Below, piece after piece: positions 46,542 through 57,240 of a DNA stretch of 64,000 nt. The notes beneath the pieces were generated by a model. The model saw only the letters and a program-made list of their open reading frames with translations. It had not been told where the DNA came from and ran no database searches. This DNA is from Nematostella vectensis (taxonomy: Eukaryota; Cnidaria; Anthozoa; Actiniaria; Edwardsiidae): contig NC_064035.1 of assembly GCF_932526225.1 (NCBI RefSeq), positions 20,945,969 to 21,009,968 of the forward strand, read 5' to 3'. Position 1 is the stretch's first letter; each line of letters opens with the position of its first letter. Position numbers and translations under genes: made by a program.

Positions 46542-49500
46542 ATGGTTGTCATCGAATGCACTGTACCCGACTGCGAGTTCAAGACCACCGACGCGTCCGA
46601 GGCTGTGGCAATTGCCCTATTGGCCAACCACAACCTGGTCCACAGAAATGAGGCTCAACCCGGGCGCCTACCAGCCAACACAGCTCCCAAAGGGCCAAAA
46701 CTAGACCGGCCGAAGATTGACGTCGGCGTAACAATGGAAGAGTGGAACATCTTTACACGAAGATGGGAAGTGTTCCGAGCAGGCTCTGGGATTGACGAAA
46801 ATTCAGCCCCATCACAGCTTTTCCAGTGCGCTGGCACTGAGCTGGGAGACAGCATCCTCAAGGCTAACCCCAATGCTGCAAACGAGTCACTAACCCAACT
46901 GATGGAAGCCATGCGATCCCTCGCCATTATCCCCATTGCTACCTGTGTGCTCCGCACTGAACTCCTCCAGATGCGACAAGAGCGAGACGAGTCATTCAGG
47001 TCCTTCACGGCCAAAGTAAGAGGCAAAGCCGAAACCTGCGCCTACAACGCGAAGTGCTCATGTAATCGTCCCGTCGACTACACAGACCATGTAATCCGTG
47101 ACGTCATCATTAACGGACTATACGATAACGAGATTCGGAGGGAAGTCCTGGGCATTGACGGTATCCTGGAGAAGCCGATAAATCAAGTCATCGCCGTAGT
47201 AGAGAGTAAAGAAATGGCACGCAACGCCCTGCCCCCTTCCCCCTCATTATCCGCCCTCTCATCCTTCCAGAGACAGAAAACAAACTCACCGCACCCTGCC
47301 CCAAGCCCCCCTCAAGCGGATCAGGCGAAAGAAGCAACATGCCCCGGATGTCAAAAGACATTCAAGCTGTTTACCGAAGGAGCTCGCGGATGGAACAAAA
47401 AACCGCACCAGCTGTGCATCGACTGTCATAGGGTGAACCGGCGATCAAGACGCCCACAGCGACAGCCTCAACAACGCTCGCCCCAGGCCCCGACGGTCCA
47501 TGTCAACCAAGCAGAGCCGATTGCTCAGATATCATCCCTCCACGGTGAGACGAAACAAGATACCCGCCCCACCACACACGCCACCACGGCCAAGCGGCCC
47601 GTACGTCTAGACCACCACATCTTCTCCAAGGGAGAATGGAAGCGAGCCCGCTTCAGGGATCACCCCAGGGTACCAATCACAATCTCGCTCGCACGAAAGG
47701 GCAGACATCGGAAGGAAACCGCCGACACCACCCCCGACATACACGCCGCCGTGTCTGCCATAGCAGACACCGGAGCACAATCCGACCTATGGTCCCTGGC
47801 GGACTTCTTAGCATGTGGCTTCTCGAGAGAAGAGCTCCAACCCATCAGACCTAGCCTAACGGCGGCTAATAACTCGCCCATATCCATAGAAGGGGCGTTC
47901 TTCGCCAAACTTAGCGCAACATCCTACAGTGGACAATCCACGACGTCATTCTCCATGGTGTACGTGAGCAGCTCGGTACGAGATATGTACCTTTCTTACG
48001 ACTCGCTTCTGAACCTAGACCTCCTGCCGCACTGTTTCCCACGCCCTGATGACGTCACAGAGGCCTCTAACGAGCGACGACCCGCCTCACAAAATAAAAC
48101 CCGCCCCAACTACACCTCGCCAACCACCAATGCCGCTCGCATCGTCAACGAAGGATGTACCAAACCTGCCTCTGAACATGACGTCACATGTTCGTGCCCC
48201 CAGCGTGAGACAACCCCACCACGCCCTTCAGAGCTGCCGTTCCCCTGCACACCAGCGAACAACACTAAGATGAAAGCCTGGCTCCTGAACAGATACGCCT
48301 CCTCCACGTTTAATACCTGCCCTCACCGAGCACTCCCTTGCATGGAGGGCCCGCCCGTAGAGATCCACGTGGACCCCACCTCCAAACCCACTGCCTGCCA
48401 CACACCGGCCAATATACCCCTCCACTGGCAAAAACGCGTGTACGAAGACCTCCTCCGTGATGAAGCCCTTGGCGTGGTAGAGCGAGTCCCATATGGCGAA
48501 CCAGTCACGTGGTGCCACAGAATGGTAGTCACACGGAAGCACGATGGATCACCTCGCCGCACAGTGGACCTCTCACCACTCAACAAGTACTGCCAACGCG
48601 AGACGTATGCGACGGAATCACCGTTTCAACTCGCGCGGCGCATTCCCAACGACACATGGAAGACCGTGACCGACGCATGGAACGGTTACCACAGCGTACC
48701 CTTACGCTTATCAGACCGCCACCTGACCACCTTTATCACTCCATTTGGCCGCTGGCGCTACACACGGGCACCCCAAGGCTTCCTCTCCTCGGGGGATGGA
48801 TACAATCGGAGGTTCGACGCCATCCTAGCTGAATTTGAGCGCAAAGAACGATGCGTCGACGACACGGTGCACTACGACCATGACCTCACTCGCGTCGGAC
48901 AGGCTGGGATAGTCCTCAATCCCGACAAATTTCAGTTCGCCGGGAGGAGCGTGGACTTCTCGGGATTCCACGTCTCAGACCACACCATTGAGCCACTCCC
49001 GAAATACCTCGACGCCATCAGAGAATTTCCCACCCCAACTAGCACGACAGGCATCAGAAGCTGGTTTGGCCTGGTGAACCAAGTGTCCAATTACGCGCAA
49101 CTCCGCGATCTGATGGCACCCTTTAAGCCATTCCTGAGTCCCCGCCACAAGTTCTTATGGTCATCCGAGCTCGAAGGAGCATTTCAAGCCTCCAAAGAAC
49201 AAATTGTCAAAGCCATCCGCGAGGGAGTGGAGATTTTTGATATACATAAGCGCACCTGCCTACGCCCCGATTGGTCCAAGCGAGGGATCGGATACTTTTT
49301 ACTACAGCAGCACTGCAGTTGCTTCTCCGGCATGCCCGACTGCTGTCCCGGGGGATGGGGAATCACCCTCGCCGGCTCCCGCTTCCTGTCGCCCGCCGAA
49401 CAACGCTACGCTGCCATCGAGGGAGAGGCCCTCGCCGTTGCTTGGGGCCTGGAACAGACCCGCTACTTTACACAAGGGTGCGACAACCTTGTGATCATCA

Positions 49501-51263
49501 CCGACCACAAACCCCTGGTAAAGATCTTCGGCGATCGCACCCTGGATGAAATCTCGAACTCGCGACTCTTCCGCCTCAAGCAGCGCACCCTACCATGGCG
49601 TTTCGAGATACACCACCTGCCCGGAAAAAGCAACTACGCAGCAGATGCCACATCTAGACACCCATCCCAGTCAAACACGGAAGAGAAAGCCCCCCTATGC
49701 TCGGCGAGTCCCCCTGACGCCGCAGAGATTGCGCTAATGACCGCCATACGGGACACTGCCCAAGAGCTAGGCGCCATCTCCTGGACCCTCCTCGCGCAGG
49801 AAACAGCCGCAGACGCTCGCATGGGCAATCTTCTCCACTCTCTCGAGCAAGGAACCCAACTTAACAAAGATGACCCCACCCTGGCAAACCTTGGACCCAT
49901 TTACGAATCCATTTACCAGGAGGAGGGCGTCCTCATGTACCAAGATCGAGTGGTGATCCCCCCATCCCTACGTCAGCGGGTACTCCAGAGCCTGCACGCC
50001 GCTCACCAAGGAACCTCATCGATGGAACAGCGGGCCCGGTCCATCGTATACTGGCCTGGCATGTCGAATGACATACGTGTCACCAGGGAGAAATGCCACG
50101 ACTGTAACAGGAACGCGCCGTCACAGGCCAGAACCCCCCCTCTTCCCACTGCGCCACCATCAACCCCGTTCGAAGCAGTGTTCGCCGACTTCTTCGACTA
50201 CAAAGGTTACCATTACCTCGTCGTAGGAGACCGCCTCTCTGGCTGGGTAGAAGTCTTAAGTTCCCCAGCCACGACCAACCTTGCAGGAAGCACAGGATTA
50301 ATTCGCCACCTCCGCACCTTCTTCGCCACGTTCGGCGTACCCGAGGAGCTCTCGAGTGACGGAGGCCCAGAGTTCACCGCCAAGTCTACGGAGGACTTCC
50401 TACGAACCTGGGACGTCAAACAACGTCTGTCTTCAGTCAGCTTCCCACAGTCCAACGGCAGGGCCGAGGTGGCAGTTAAAACTGCAAAGCGTCTGCTGCT
50501 ATCCAACACTGGTCCCACGGGAAGCCTTGACCAGGACCGATTCCTGAGAGCCATCCTACAGCTGCGGAACACACCCGACCCGGACTGCAGTTTATCACCG
50601 GCCCAGATCATTTTTGGGCGCCCCCTGAGGGACACACTCGCATTTGTCAACCGCCTGGAGAAGTTCTCCAACCCCCACATACGACCCCTCTGGCGTCAGG
50701 CATGGGCGGCGAAGGAGGACGCACTCCGAACGCGGATCTCCCGCACAACAGAGTCCCTCAGAGAGCACGCGCGACCCCTCCGCCCCCTCGCCATCGGCAC
50801 AAGAGTCTTCCTGCAGAACCAGCAGGGCCCTAACCCGAACAAGTGGGACAGATCAGGGGTAGTCGTCGAAGCAGCAGGACACGATCAATACCGTGTGAAG
50901 GTAGATGGCTCCGGACGCGTAACACTACGAAACCGCCGCTTCCTACGTGCGTACACACCAGCCTTACCAACCATACCTAAGGCGCCGTCAGGGGCCCCAG
51001 CAAAGACACCATCAATGGCTCCAGCCGCCCCATCCCCGCCCTCTCAAACATGTCACCATACTAATAGGACGGCGACACCAGCCACCACACCAGGTGTTCC
51101 CACCCCTGACCTCGCCACAGCCGCCCTAGCACTACAAGTATCGCCTGAAGAACCTGACGCTGCTGAAGAGAAGCAAGGACCCTCAACACCTGAAGCGATG
51201 ACCCTGCCGTCCCCACCCAACGCAGCGGCACGCCCCCGTCGCACCATACGACAAACAGTTTGA
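46542..51263 (+). CDS. Gag-pol polyprotein, Gypsy family 1, single 1573-codon ORF
   Basis: Order: N-terminal C2H2-like finger (C-x4-C-x16-H-x3-H, residues 6-31); Gag core to about 225; a second Cys-rich segment with CPGCQKTF and CIDC (about 280-310) instead of a CCHC knuckle; aspartic protease with DTGAQSDLW (about 415); RT with VTDAWNGYHSV, RAPQGF and CVDD; RNase H with DWSKRGIGYFL; integrase with an H-x3-H ... C-x2-C start (LHAAHQG ... CHDC), FADFFDYKG, SSDGGPEF and NGRAEVAVK as DDE core; Pro-rich tail. Compared with copy 1 it lacks 33 bp (11 codons) at 48885, just after the RT active site. The frame stays open but RT is probably impaired. Its C-terminus is also altered near the stop. Confidence 0.93.
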   Translation: MVVIECTVPDCEFKTTDASEAVAIALLANHNLVHRNEAQPGRLPANTAPKGPKLDRPKIDVGVTMEEWNIFTRRWEVFRAGSGIDENSAPSQLFQCAGTELGDSILKANPNAANESLTQLMEAMRSLAIIPIATCVLRTELLQMRQERDESFRSFTAKVRGKAETCAYNAKCSCNRPVDYTDHVIRDVIINGLYDNEIRREVLGIDGILEKPINQVIAVVESKEMARNALPPSPSLSALSSFQRQKTNSPHPAPSPPQADQAKEATCPGCQKTFKLFTEGARGWNKKPHQLCIDCHRVNRRSRRPQRQPQQRSPQAPTVHVNQAEPIAQISSLHGETKQDTRPTTHATTAKRPVRLDHHIFSKGEWKRARFRDHPRVPITISLARKGRHRKETADTTPDIHAAVSAIADTGAQSDLWSLADFLACGFSREELQPIRPSLTAANNSPISIEGAFFAKLSATSYSGQSTTSFSMVYVSSSVRDMYLSYDSLLNLDLLPHCFPRPDDVTEASNERRPASQNKTRPNYTSPTTNAARIVNEGCTKPASEHDVTCSCPQRETTPPRPSELPFPCTPANNTKMKAWLLNRYASSTFNTCPHRALPCMEGPPVEIHVDPTSKPTACHTPANIPLHWQKRVYEDLLRDEALGVVERVPYGEPVTWCHRMVVTRKHDGSPRRTVDLSPLNKYCQRETYATESPFQLARRIPNDTWKTVTDAWNGYHSVPLRLSDRHLTTFITPFGRWRYTRAPQGFLSSGDGYNRRFDAILAEFERKERCVDDTVHYDHDLTRVGQAGIVLNPDKFQFAGRSVDFSGFHVSDHTIEPLPKYLDAIREFPTPTSTTGIRSWFGLVNQVSNYAQLRDLMAPFKPFLSPRHKFLWSSELEGAFQASKEQIVKAIREGVEIFDIHKRTCLRPDWSKRGIGYFLLQQHCSCFSGMPDCCPGGWGITLAGSRFLSPAEQRYAAIEGEALAVAWGLEQTRYFTQGCDNLVIITDHKPLVKIFGDRTLDEISNSRLFRLKQRTLPWRFEIHHLPGKSNYAADATSRHPSQSNTEEKAPLCSASPPDAAEIALMTAIRDTAQELGAISWTLLAQETAADARMGNLLHSLEQGTQLNKDDPTLANLGPIYESIYQEEGVLMYQDRVVIPPSLRQRVLQSLHAAHQGTSSMEQRARSIVYWPGMSNDIRVTREKCHDCNRNAPSQARTPPLPTAPPSTPFEAVFADFFDYKGYHYLVVGDRLSGWVEVLSSPATTNLAGSTGLIRHLRTFFATFGVPEELSSDGGPEFTAKSTEDFLRTWDVKQRLSSVSFPQSNGRAEVAVKTAKRLLLSNTGPTGSLDQDRFLRAILQLRNTPDPDCSLSPAQIIFGRPLRDTLAFVNRLEKFSNPHIRPLWRQAWAAKEDALRTRISRTTESLREHARPLRPLAIGTRVFLQNQQGPNPNKWDRSGVVVEAAGHDQYRVKVDGSGRVTLRNRRFLRAYTPALPTIPKAPSGAPAKTPSMAPAAPSPPSQTCHHTNRTATPATTPGVPTPDLATAALALQVSPEEPDAAEEKQGPSTPEAMTLPSPPNAAARPRRTIRQTV

Positions 51264-52336
51264 ACCTGAGACAGGGACATGGACCGAATGAGTCCTCACC
51301 CCTATGCCCCACCATCATTGTGACATTGGTCCTCGGACTGGGGGGGATGAAGGAACTACCTCTGACCGATCCGATGGCTCAAGCAGACCGCTGACAGGTC
51401 TCCCCGGTCGGCCATCTTGGATCACGGTCATTCGTTATGCTCCGAGATACAGAGACACACTGACTCTTATTCGTAAGTTTGTTACCTTAGATGATTAGCC
51501 AATTGTTTGTATTAGGTATTCATACGTTTGTACATCGATTTGTATTGTAGAATCGTATCATCGTTTGTGATTAAAGACCATAAACAATCTACAATCGAGG
51601 AGTTTTCTTCATTTGCCTAAATTTAGCCTAAAAACTTTATATTTTACATTTGTTCATCCGTACATACACTATGGAAACATCAACTGGGCAAGTAATTATG
51701 ACACAAGTTTAAAACGAATATTCCTTTTGCAAAAAAGGTGTGTTAGAATAATAACAAATTCTCATTACCTCAGTCACACTGAGCCCTTATCCAAAGAAGA
51801 AAGGCTTCTTACGTTCTATCTATGACATTAACACCCTTGAAACTGCATTATTCATGTATAAATTCGACAATAATCAATTACCGGGGACTTTTGATAACTT
51901 TTTTAAAACAAATAATACAATCCACAGCTATAACATGAGAAATTCATGCGACTATCGCACAACTCTTAGAAAATTTTCAATTTCGTACAGGGGTCCAAAA
52001 ATCTGGAGCAACCTCACTTGTCAAGCAAAACAATGCAGATCAGTAAATATGTTCAAAAAGATTGTAAAAGACAATATCCTCTCTCAAAAAGCAGCTATTG
52101 ATTTATAGATATGATTCTACTTTATTTCATCAAATCAGCCACATGTAAATTTAATAATAAGGATTCCTTAGTCAAATCAAGAACATTCATATACATTTTA
52201 GTAGAGACGCTACTTAGTCTGCGACAGGGATCTACACCTCATAAGCATTGTGCTTTTAGTAGACTCCTCATCATCACTATTTTTTGCATTATTATCATTA
52301 TACTATTATTTGGTGAAATAAACTTGACTGATTGAT

Positions 52337-52821
52337 ACCTCTCACTAGAATTGGATCTAATATTTTTGCTATTATTGTCACAATATTATTTTCTCAAGTT
52401 GTCTTTACCAAATGTTTAACATATGTTGCATTAGCTAAAGACATATTTTACATTGTAAGTTTTTAAAATTTTATTCAGATTTCCATTAGAGAGTACTTTT
52501 GGTAGCTATTTAGCTCAAACATGTGTTTATTTACATCTATTTCTGTTTTTCAACAGATTAAAGCAAAAACATTATCCGATAAAGGACATTCATTCAGTGA
52601 GTATAAATACTGTTCATTACAAACCACAGTTATATACTTACATAAATCTCATTTTTTTTCTGGTTACAGAAAGCAACCAGTACTTTGACGTATCCAGTTA
52701 AGTAAGTATAATACTATTCATTACATAGCACTGTTATAACATTATGTTTGTTGGACCACAGACTCTTTGCAAAGTACAGTTGGATTGTGATAAAAAAAAA
52801 TGTCTATTATTAAGGATGCCC
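52337..52821 (+). mobile_element. Helitron-like element copy B, segment 3
   Basis: Continues copy A homology from about 31930 (CTAGAATTGGATCTAATATT) through two leader exons (52559-52597 and 52670-52701), with donors GTGAGT and GTAAGT. It ends at the TGCCC target duplication of the minus-strand LTR element. Confidence 0.88.
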
Positions 52822-53025
52822 TGTAGTAGAAGGAATGCCTCTAAACTGAGGCTTTAATCAACATAAATCTACAGCTTGTAAAACTAAACCGAAAACTAAG
52901 CAAGATGGCTGCCCCTAGAGATTCTATGGGGTAAATCCGCTGTACAACAATAAACATAACACAGGCAGCCCAACACGTAATGTTCAAGGTTCTTAACATA
53001 CATAAATACTACATTCACCCCTCGG

Positions 53026-56000
53026 TTAGAGGTTAAGTCTGTTCACTGGACGTCGGGTCCTCTCCGAACGTCGCAAGGGAGGCTGCCCATCAAGGCCTGT
53101 ACTGACCTGTGGCACTTCTTCACCCACACCTATCTCCACTTCTATCTCCGAGGAAGGTGGGGAACTACCAGTAGCAGGGTGATGCTCACCTGGAACAGTA
53201 GGCTTAACTTGAGGGAGTGGGTACATTGTTGGTACTTCACCTTTGGGGGCAAGATGCTTGGTAGAGACTGTTGTTTCTCGGCCGTCTGGATAGCGCACAT
53301 GGGCGTAGTGAGGATTCGCCTGAAGCAATTCCACCTCATCAACTAACGGATCTGTCTTGCTTGCACGGACGTGACGCTTGAGTAGGACCGGTCCAGGCTC
53401 ACTCATCCATGTTGGGATGGAAGATCCGGAAGAGGATCGCCTGGGAAAACCGAAGAATCGCTCATGGGGTGTCTCATTGGTAGTCGTGCACAACAGAGAA
53501 CGAATGGAGTGTAGAACATCAGGGAGGACTTCTTGCCAGCGCTTTACTGGCAGATTCTTAGACTTCAGGGATGCTGAAATTGCCTTCCATACCACTCCAT
53601 TATACCTCTCCACTTGCCCATTGCCTTCGGGATTGTAAGCAGTTGTCCTGCTTGTGGCTACCCCTTTTTCATTCAGGAAGTCTCGCAGTTCCTGGCTGAT
53701 CAAGGAGGAGCCCCTGTCCGAATGTACATAGGCTGGCATACCGAACATCGTAAACAAGGAGGTAAGACACTTGATCACTGTTGGTGTAGACACATCAGGA
53801 CAAGGGAAGACAAAAGGGAATCTTGAATATTCATCAACCACATTGAGGAAGAACTTGTTGCCATTGTTACTTGGCAAGGGGCCCTTGAAATCAATGTTTA
53901 TCCTCTCGAAAGGTTGAGTAGCCTTAATGAGAGGAACTTTGGGAGGTTGATGAAACTGTGGTTTGCATTCACAACAAACTGGACACTTACTTGTCATGCT
54001 CTTGATCTCCTCAAGGGAATAAGGGAGGTTCTTGGTGCGTACGAAGTGGTTGAGTCGGGTGACCCCTGGATGACAGAGTGACTCGTGGAGCTGGTAGAGG
54101 GGATCTTCACTCAACGTGGCGCAAGTAGCTCTGGACAGAGTGTCGGGTGGAATGTTCTCTTTACCAGGACGGTAAATGATATCGAAACTATAGCAGGAGA
54201 GTTCGATCTTCCACCGCATGATCTTATCATTCTTGATCTTCCCTTTGTGGCACTGGTCAAACATGTAAGATACTGATTTCTGGTCTGTTTTAAGAGTGAA
54301 GTGCCTCCCTGTTAGGAAGTGCCTCCAGTGTCGGACAGCTTCTACAATCGCTTGTGCCTCTTTCTCAACTGAGGCGTGCTTGAGCTCGCTGCCCTGTAAG
54401 GCTCTTGAGAAGAATGCAACTGGCCTCCCATTTTGGCTGAGAGTGGCAGCTAATGCCACCTCTGAAGCATCCGTCTCAACTTCAAATGGAATGCTTTCAT
54501 CGATTGCACTAACAAAAGCTTCCTCCACCGTCTTCTTGATACTCTCAAAGGCCGCGACAGCGGGCTCGGGTAATGGAAAAACCTTGCAGGAGGTTATTGG
54601 CTTGATTCGATCCGAGTATGCGGGTATCCATTGTGAGTAGTAGGAAAACAATCCGAGGCATCTGTTCAGAGACTTTGAGTCACTTGGAACGGGTAGCTCT
54701 CGCAAAGGGCGTAGACGTTCTGGGTCTGGACTGATATTCCCTTCCTCAACCACATATCCAAGGATAGGAAGACGCCTGGTGGAGAAGATGCTCTTGTCGT
54801 TGTTATAGCAGATGTTCTTGCGCTTAGCAGCTTCAAGGAAACTCTGAAGGTTGGAATCATGCTCTTCTTGGTCTTTCCCACAGATTGTGATGTTGTCGAG
54901 ATAAGGGAAGACCGCCTTGAGATTGTTTTCTTCCACAAACTTAGTCATCTCTCTCTGGAAGCAGGCCACCCCGTTGGTGACGCCGAATGGGAGTCGGCTA
55001 AACTGATACAGGTTACCTCTAGCTTCGAATGCTGTGTACGGTTTATCCTCATCTTTGAGAGGGATCTGATGATAAGCACTGCGTAGATCAATAGTGCTGA
55101 AGACTTTGTACTGGGCGATCTGGTTAACCAAGTCGGTTATTCGTGGTAATGGGAATGCGTCGAGGAGGGTAAACCTGTTGATGGTCTGTGAGTAATCAAT
55201 TACTAGCCTCTTCTTGTGATTCTCATCCTTGGTTACTACAACTTGTGCTCGCCATGGAGAGCGACTGGGCTCAATGATTCCTTCATTAAGTAGCCTCTTA
55301 ACTTCTTCATCAATGAACGTGGAATCTTCTTGGCTGTAGCGGCGTGACTTTGTGGCAATAGGATGACAGTCTGCTGTCAGGTTTGCAAATGGCTCAGGCG
55401 GGTCTACATTCAGAGTGCTGAAGCTACAGACGGAGAGGGGCGGTTCGGAGCCCTTGTACTGGAAGATGACACTTTCGTGCTTTGACTGAAAGTCTACTCC
55501 TAATATGAGGTCTGCACATAGCCCAGGGAGTACAGAAAACTTGAGGCCTTCATATCTCCGTCCTTGGTAGGTAAGATCAACTGTGCAAGTACCACTAACC
55601 TAAATGGCGACTGTCGAGGAGGTTGCCATGGATACGGTACTAGATGAGGGCTGGACTGTCAGACTTGCTTGCTCTACTAGACTGGGATGGATATAGCTTT
55701 CACTACTCCCACTGTCAAACAGGGCCTTAACTTGCAATCCTTGGATATTGGCGACACCACATGATTTAGAGAGGGATTTTGGTGGGTTAGCTGTCAATGT
55801 GGCGAGTATCGGGGACCAAGTTGCTGCCGAAACTCTTTCTTTTGGAACCGCCTTTCCTTTACAAACTTTAGCAAAATGGCCTTTCTTTTGACACTTGTTG
55901 CAAATAGCCTCCAGGGCAGGACACTTCGGTCGAGGGTGTTTCTTGTTTCCACAGAAAAAGCAAGTAGCTTTATCGGGTTTCATTGTAGCTACAGTAGACT

Positions 56001-56598
56001 CGTCAGGCTGTTCTGCTGACAATGAGGTGCTGTTACAAGGTAGTGCTGCATTTATAGGTATCTGTGGTGCTCCATATGATTCTGAACTCCTCATAGCTGA
56101 CTCCAGAGCTCGAGCCTGGTCAAACATGGTCTTTAGATCAAGTGTTTTGTTCTCCAACAATCGTTGCCTGATTGTGTTGGATTGCAGACCTGTAATAAAC
56201 GCATCCCGTATGCTCTCTTCGCTGTACTGCGCTGCGGTTACACTCTTAAAATCACAGTCCTTACTCAGTGTTTTCAGAGCTTGCAAGTACTCATCTAAGC
56301 TTTCCGATGGTTGCTGGCGTCTCGTTGCAAGTAGATGGCGAGCGAAGATCTCATTCCGTGGTCTAACATAAAGGGCTTGTAGCGCCTCAATTGCTGCATC
56401 GTATTCCGTACAATCTTCGATGTGTTGGAAGAGTGTTGGAGAAACAAAGTTAGTTAAAACGGTCAACTTGTCCAGGCCCGTCTGAGGTAGAACTTGTACG
56501 AAATTCTCGAAGGTCCTTTTCCAATGGAGCCATTCCTTCTGGGCCGTGCTGCTATTTGGATCGGTTTCTAGGCGTTCAGGACGCAGTACTTTATCCAT
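53026..56598 (-). CDS. Gag-pol polyprotein, Gypsy family 2, one in-frame TAG
   Basis: One reading frame of about 1190 codons, from the ATG at 56598-56596 to the stop at 53026, interrupted once by TAG at 55602-55600 (codon 333). Gag is residues 1 to about 210. Two zinc knuckles follow: CFFCGNKKHPRPKC and CNKCQKKGHFAKVC. The protease DSGSS motif starts near residue 311 and its later LILGVDF lies beyond the TAG, so the stop falls inside the protease. RT has DLRSAYHQIPL, RLPFGV and YLDN (second Asp replaced by Asn). RNase H has VETDASEVALAA. Integrase has an H-H-C-C zinc domain (HPGVTRLNHF ... CPVCC), then INIDFKGPL, HSDRGSSL and NGQVERYN. The tail is basic and ends RRPVNRLNL. Apart from the TAG it appears intact. 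Confidence 0.93.
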
Positions 56599-56612
56599 GG
56601 GACTTCAGAAAA

Positions 56613-56670
56613 TATGTTGATTAAATTGTAGTAGAAGGAATGCCTCTAAACTGAGGCTTTAATCAACATA
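56613..56670 (-). promoter_or_regulatory. Self-priming pair of Gypsy family 2 (13-nt perfect)
   Basis: Plus-strand 56613-56625 (TATGTTGATTAAA) lies one base inside the 5' LTR edge, in the primer-binding position of the minus-strand element. It is the exact reverse complement of 56658-56670 within that LTR. The same LTR stretch is present at the 3' LTR (52853-52865). In element sense, the LTR copy reads TATGTTGATTAAA with ATTAAA as a possible polyadenylation signal in R. The arrangement matches Tf1/sushi self-priming, in which the 5' end of the RNA anneals to the primer-binding site. Confidence 0.68.
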
Positions 56671-57240
56671 AATCTACAGCTTGTAAAACTAAACCGAAAA
56701 CTAAGCAAGATGGCTGCCCCTAGAGATTCTATGGGGTAAATCCGCTGTACAACAATAAACATAACACAGGCAGCCCAACACGTAATGTTCAAGGTTCTTA
56801 ACATACATAAATACTACATGCCCGAATGTAATTAACAGAGAATTTGTTTAATAACAGTAATTTCGATTTTTTTAATAGAGTACACTAACCAAGCAACAAA
56901 ACAACCAAACACTAAAAAACAATTTAGTAAGTATGATACTATTCTATACTATTTTGCTATCGTAATTTGCCTAGCTTTTATAAATTTCATGTGTTAATTG
57001 TACATTGTGTACAGTGTTTTAGTTAGGCCTAAAACAAGAATGGCAATTTTTATGCCCAACTTTATTATTTAACATGTACACAATAAAAACAGGCTTAATA
57101 TCTCTGCTATTCTTGTCCCAATACTATTTTCCAAGTTGACTTGTATACAAGCATTAACTGTAAATCGGGCAATACCTAGTTTATGAAACAATTGGTTACC
57201 ATGGTAACAACCTCATATCATATTTGTCACATATTAACCT

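Larger units (their letters stand above)
46257..51611 (+). mobile_element. Gypsy-type LTR retrotransposon, family 1, copy 2 (long open gag-pol)
   Basis: LTRs are 46257-46520 and 51348-51611, both 264 bp, differing at about four positions by eye. The target duplication TTTGC is at 46252-46256 and 51612-51616. There is a G-rich polypurine tract before the 3' LTR and no TGG-type tRNA primer site. The leader between LTR and start codon is only 21 nt and ends in a strong initiation context, GCCGCCATGG. Confidence 0.96.
45604..52336 (+). mobile_element. 5'-truncated L2/CR1-like LINE, split by Gypsy family 1 copy 2
   Basis: LINE parts are 45604-46256 and 51612-52336. The left part carries RT motifs (DLSKAFNTINH; TCGVPQ; FADDTNLIF with the FADD box) and LGLIIDSQLNWKSHINHV. 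The right part resumes with FTFVHPYIHYGNINW, LLQKRCVRIIT and YRGPKIWSNL. Frames shift several times (stop at 45864-45866, others further on). The 3' end is GTGAAATAAACTTGACTGAT with no long poly-A, typical of CR1/L2-like LINEs. At 5' it starts in a TACTATAC-rich stretch. It is inserted in the Helitron-like backbone, and it is inactive. Confidence 0.88.
52822..56818 (-). mobile_element. Gypsy-type LTR retrotransposon, family 2, identical LTRs
   Basis: The LTRs 52822-53013 and 56627-56818 are 192 bp each and identical by eye, so the insertion is very recent. The target duplication TGCCC is at 52817-52821 and 56819-56823. Element length is 3997 bp. On the minus strand a purine-rich GAGGGGTGAA precedes the 3' LTR. 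No TGG-type tRNA primer site follows the 5' LTR. Only 28 nt separate the LTR from the Gag ATG. Confidence 0.97.
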
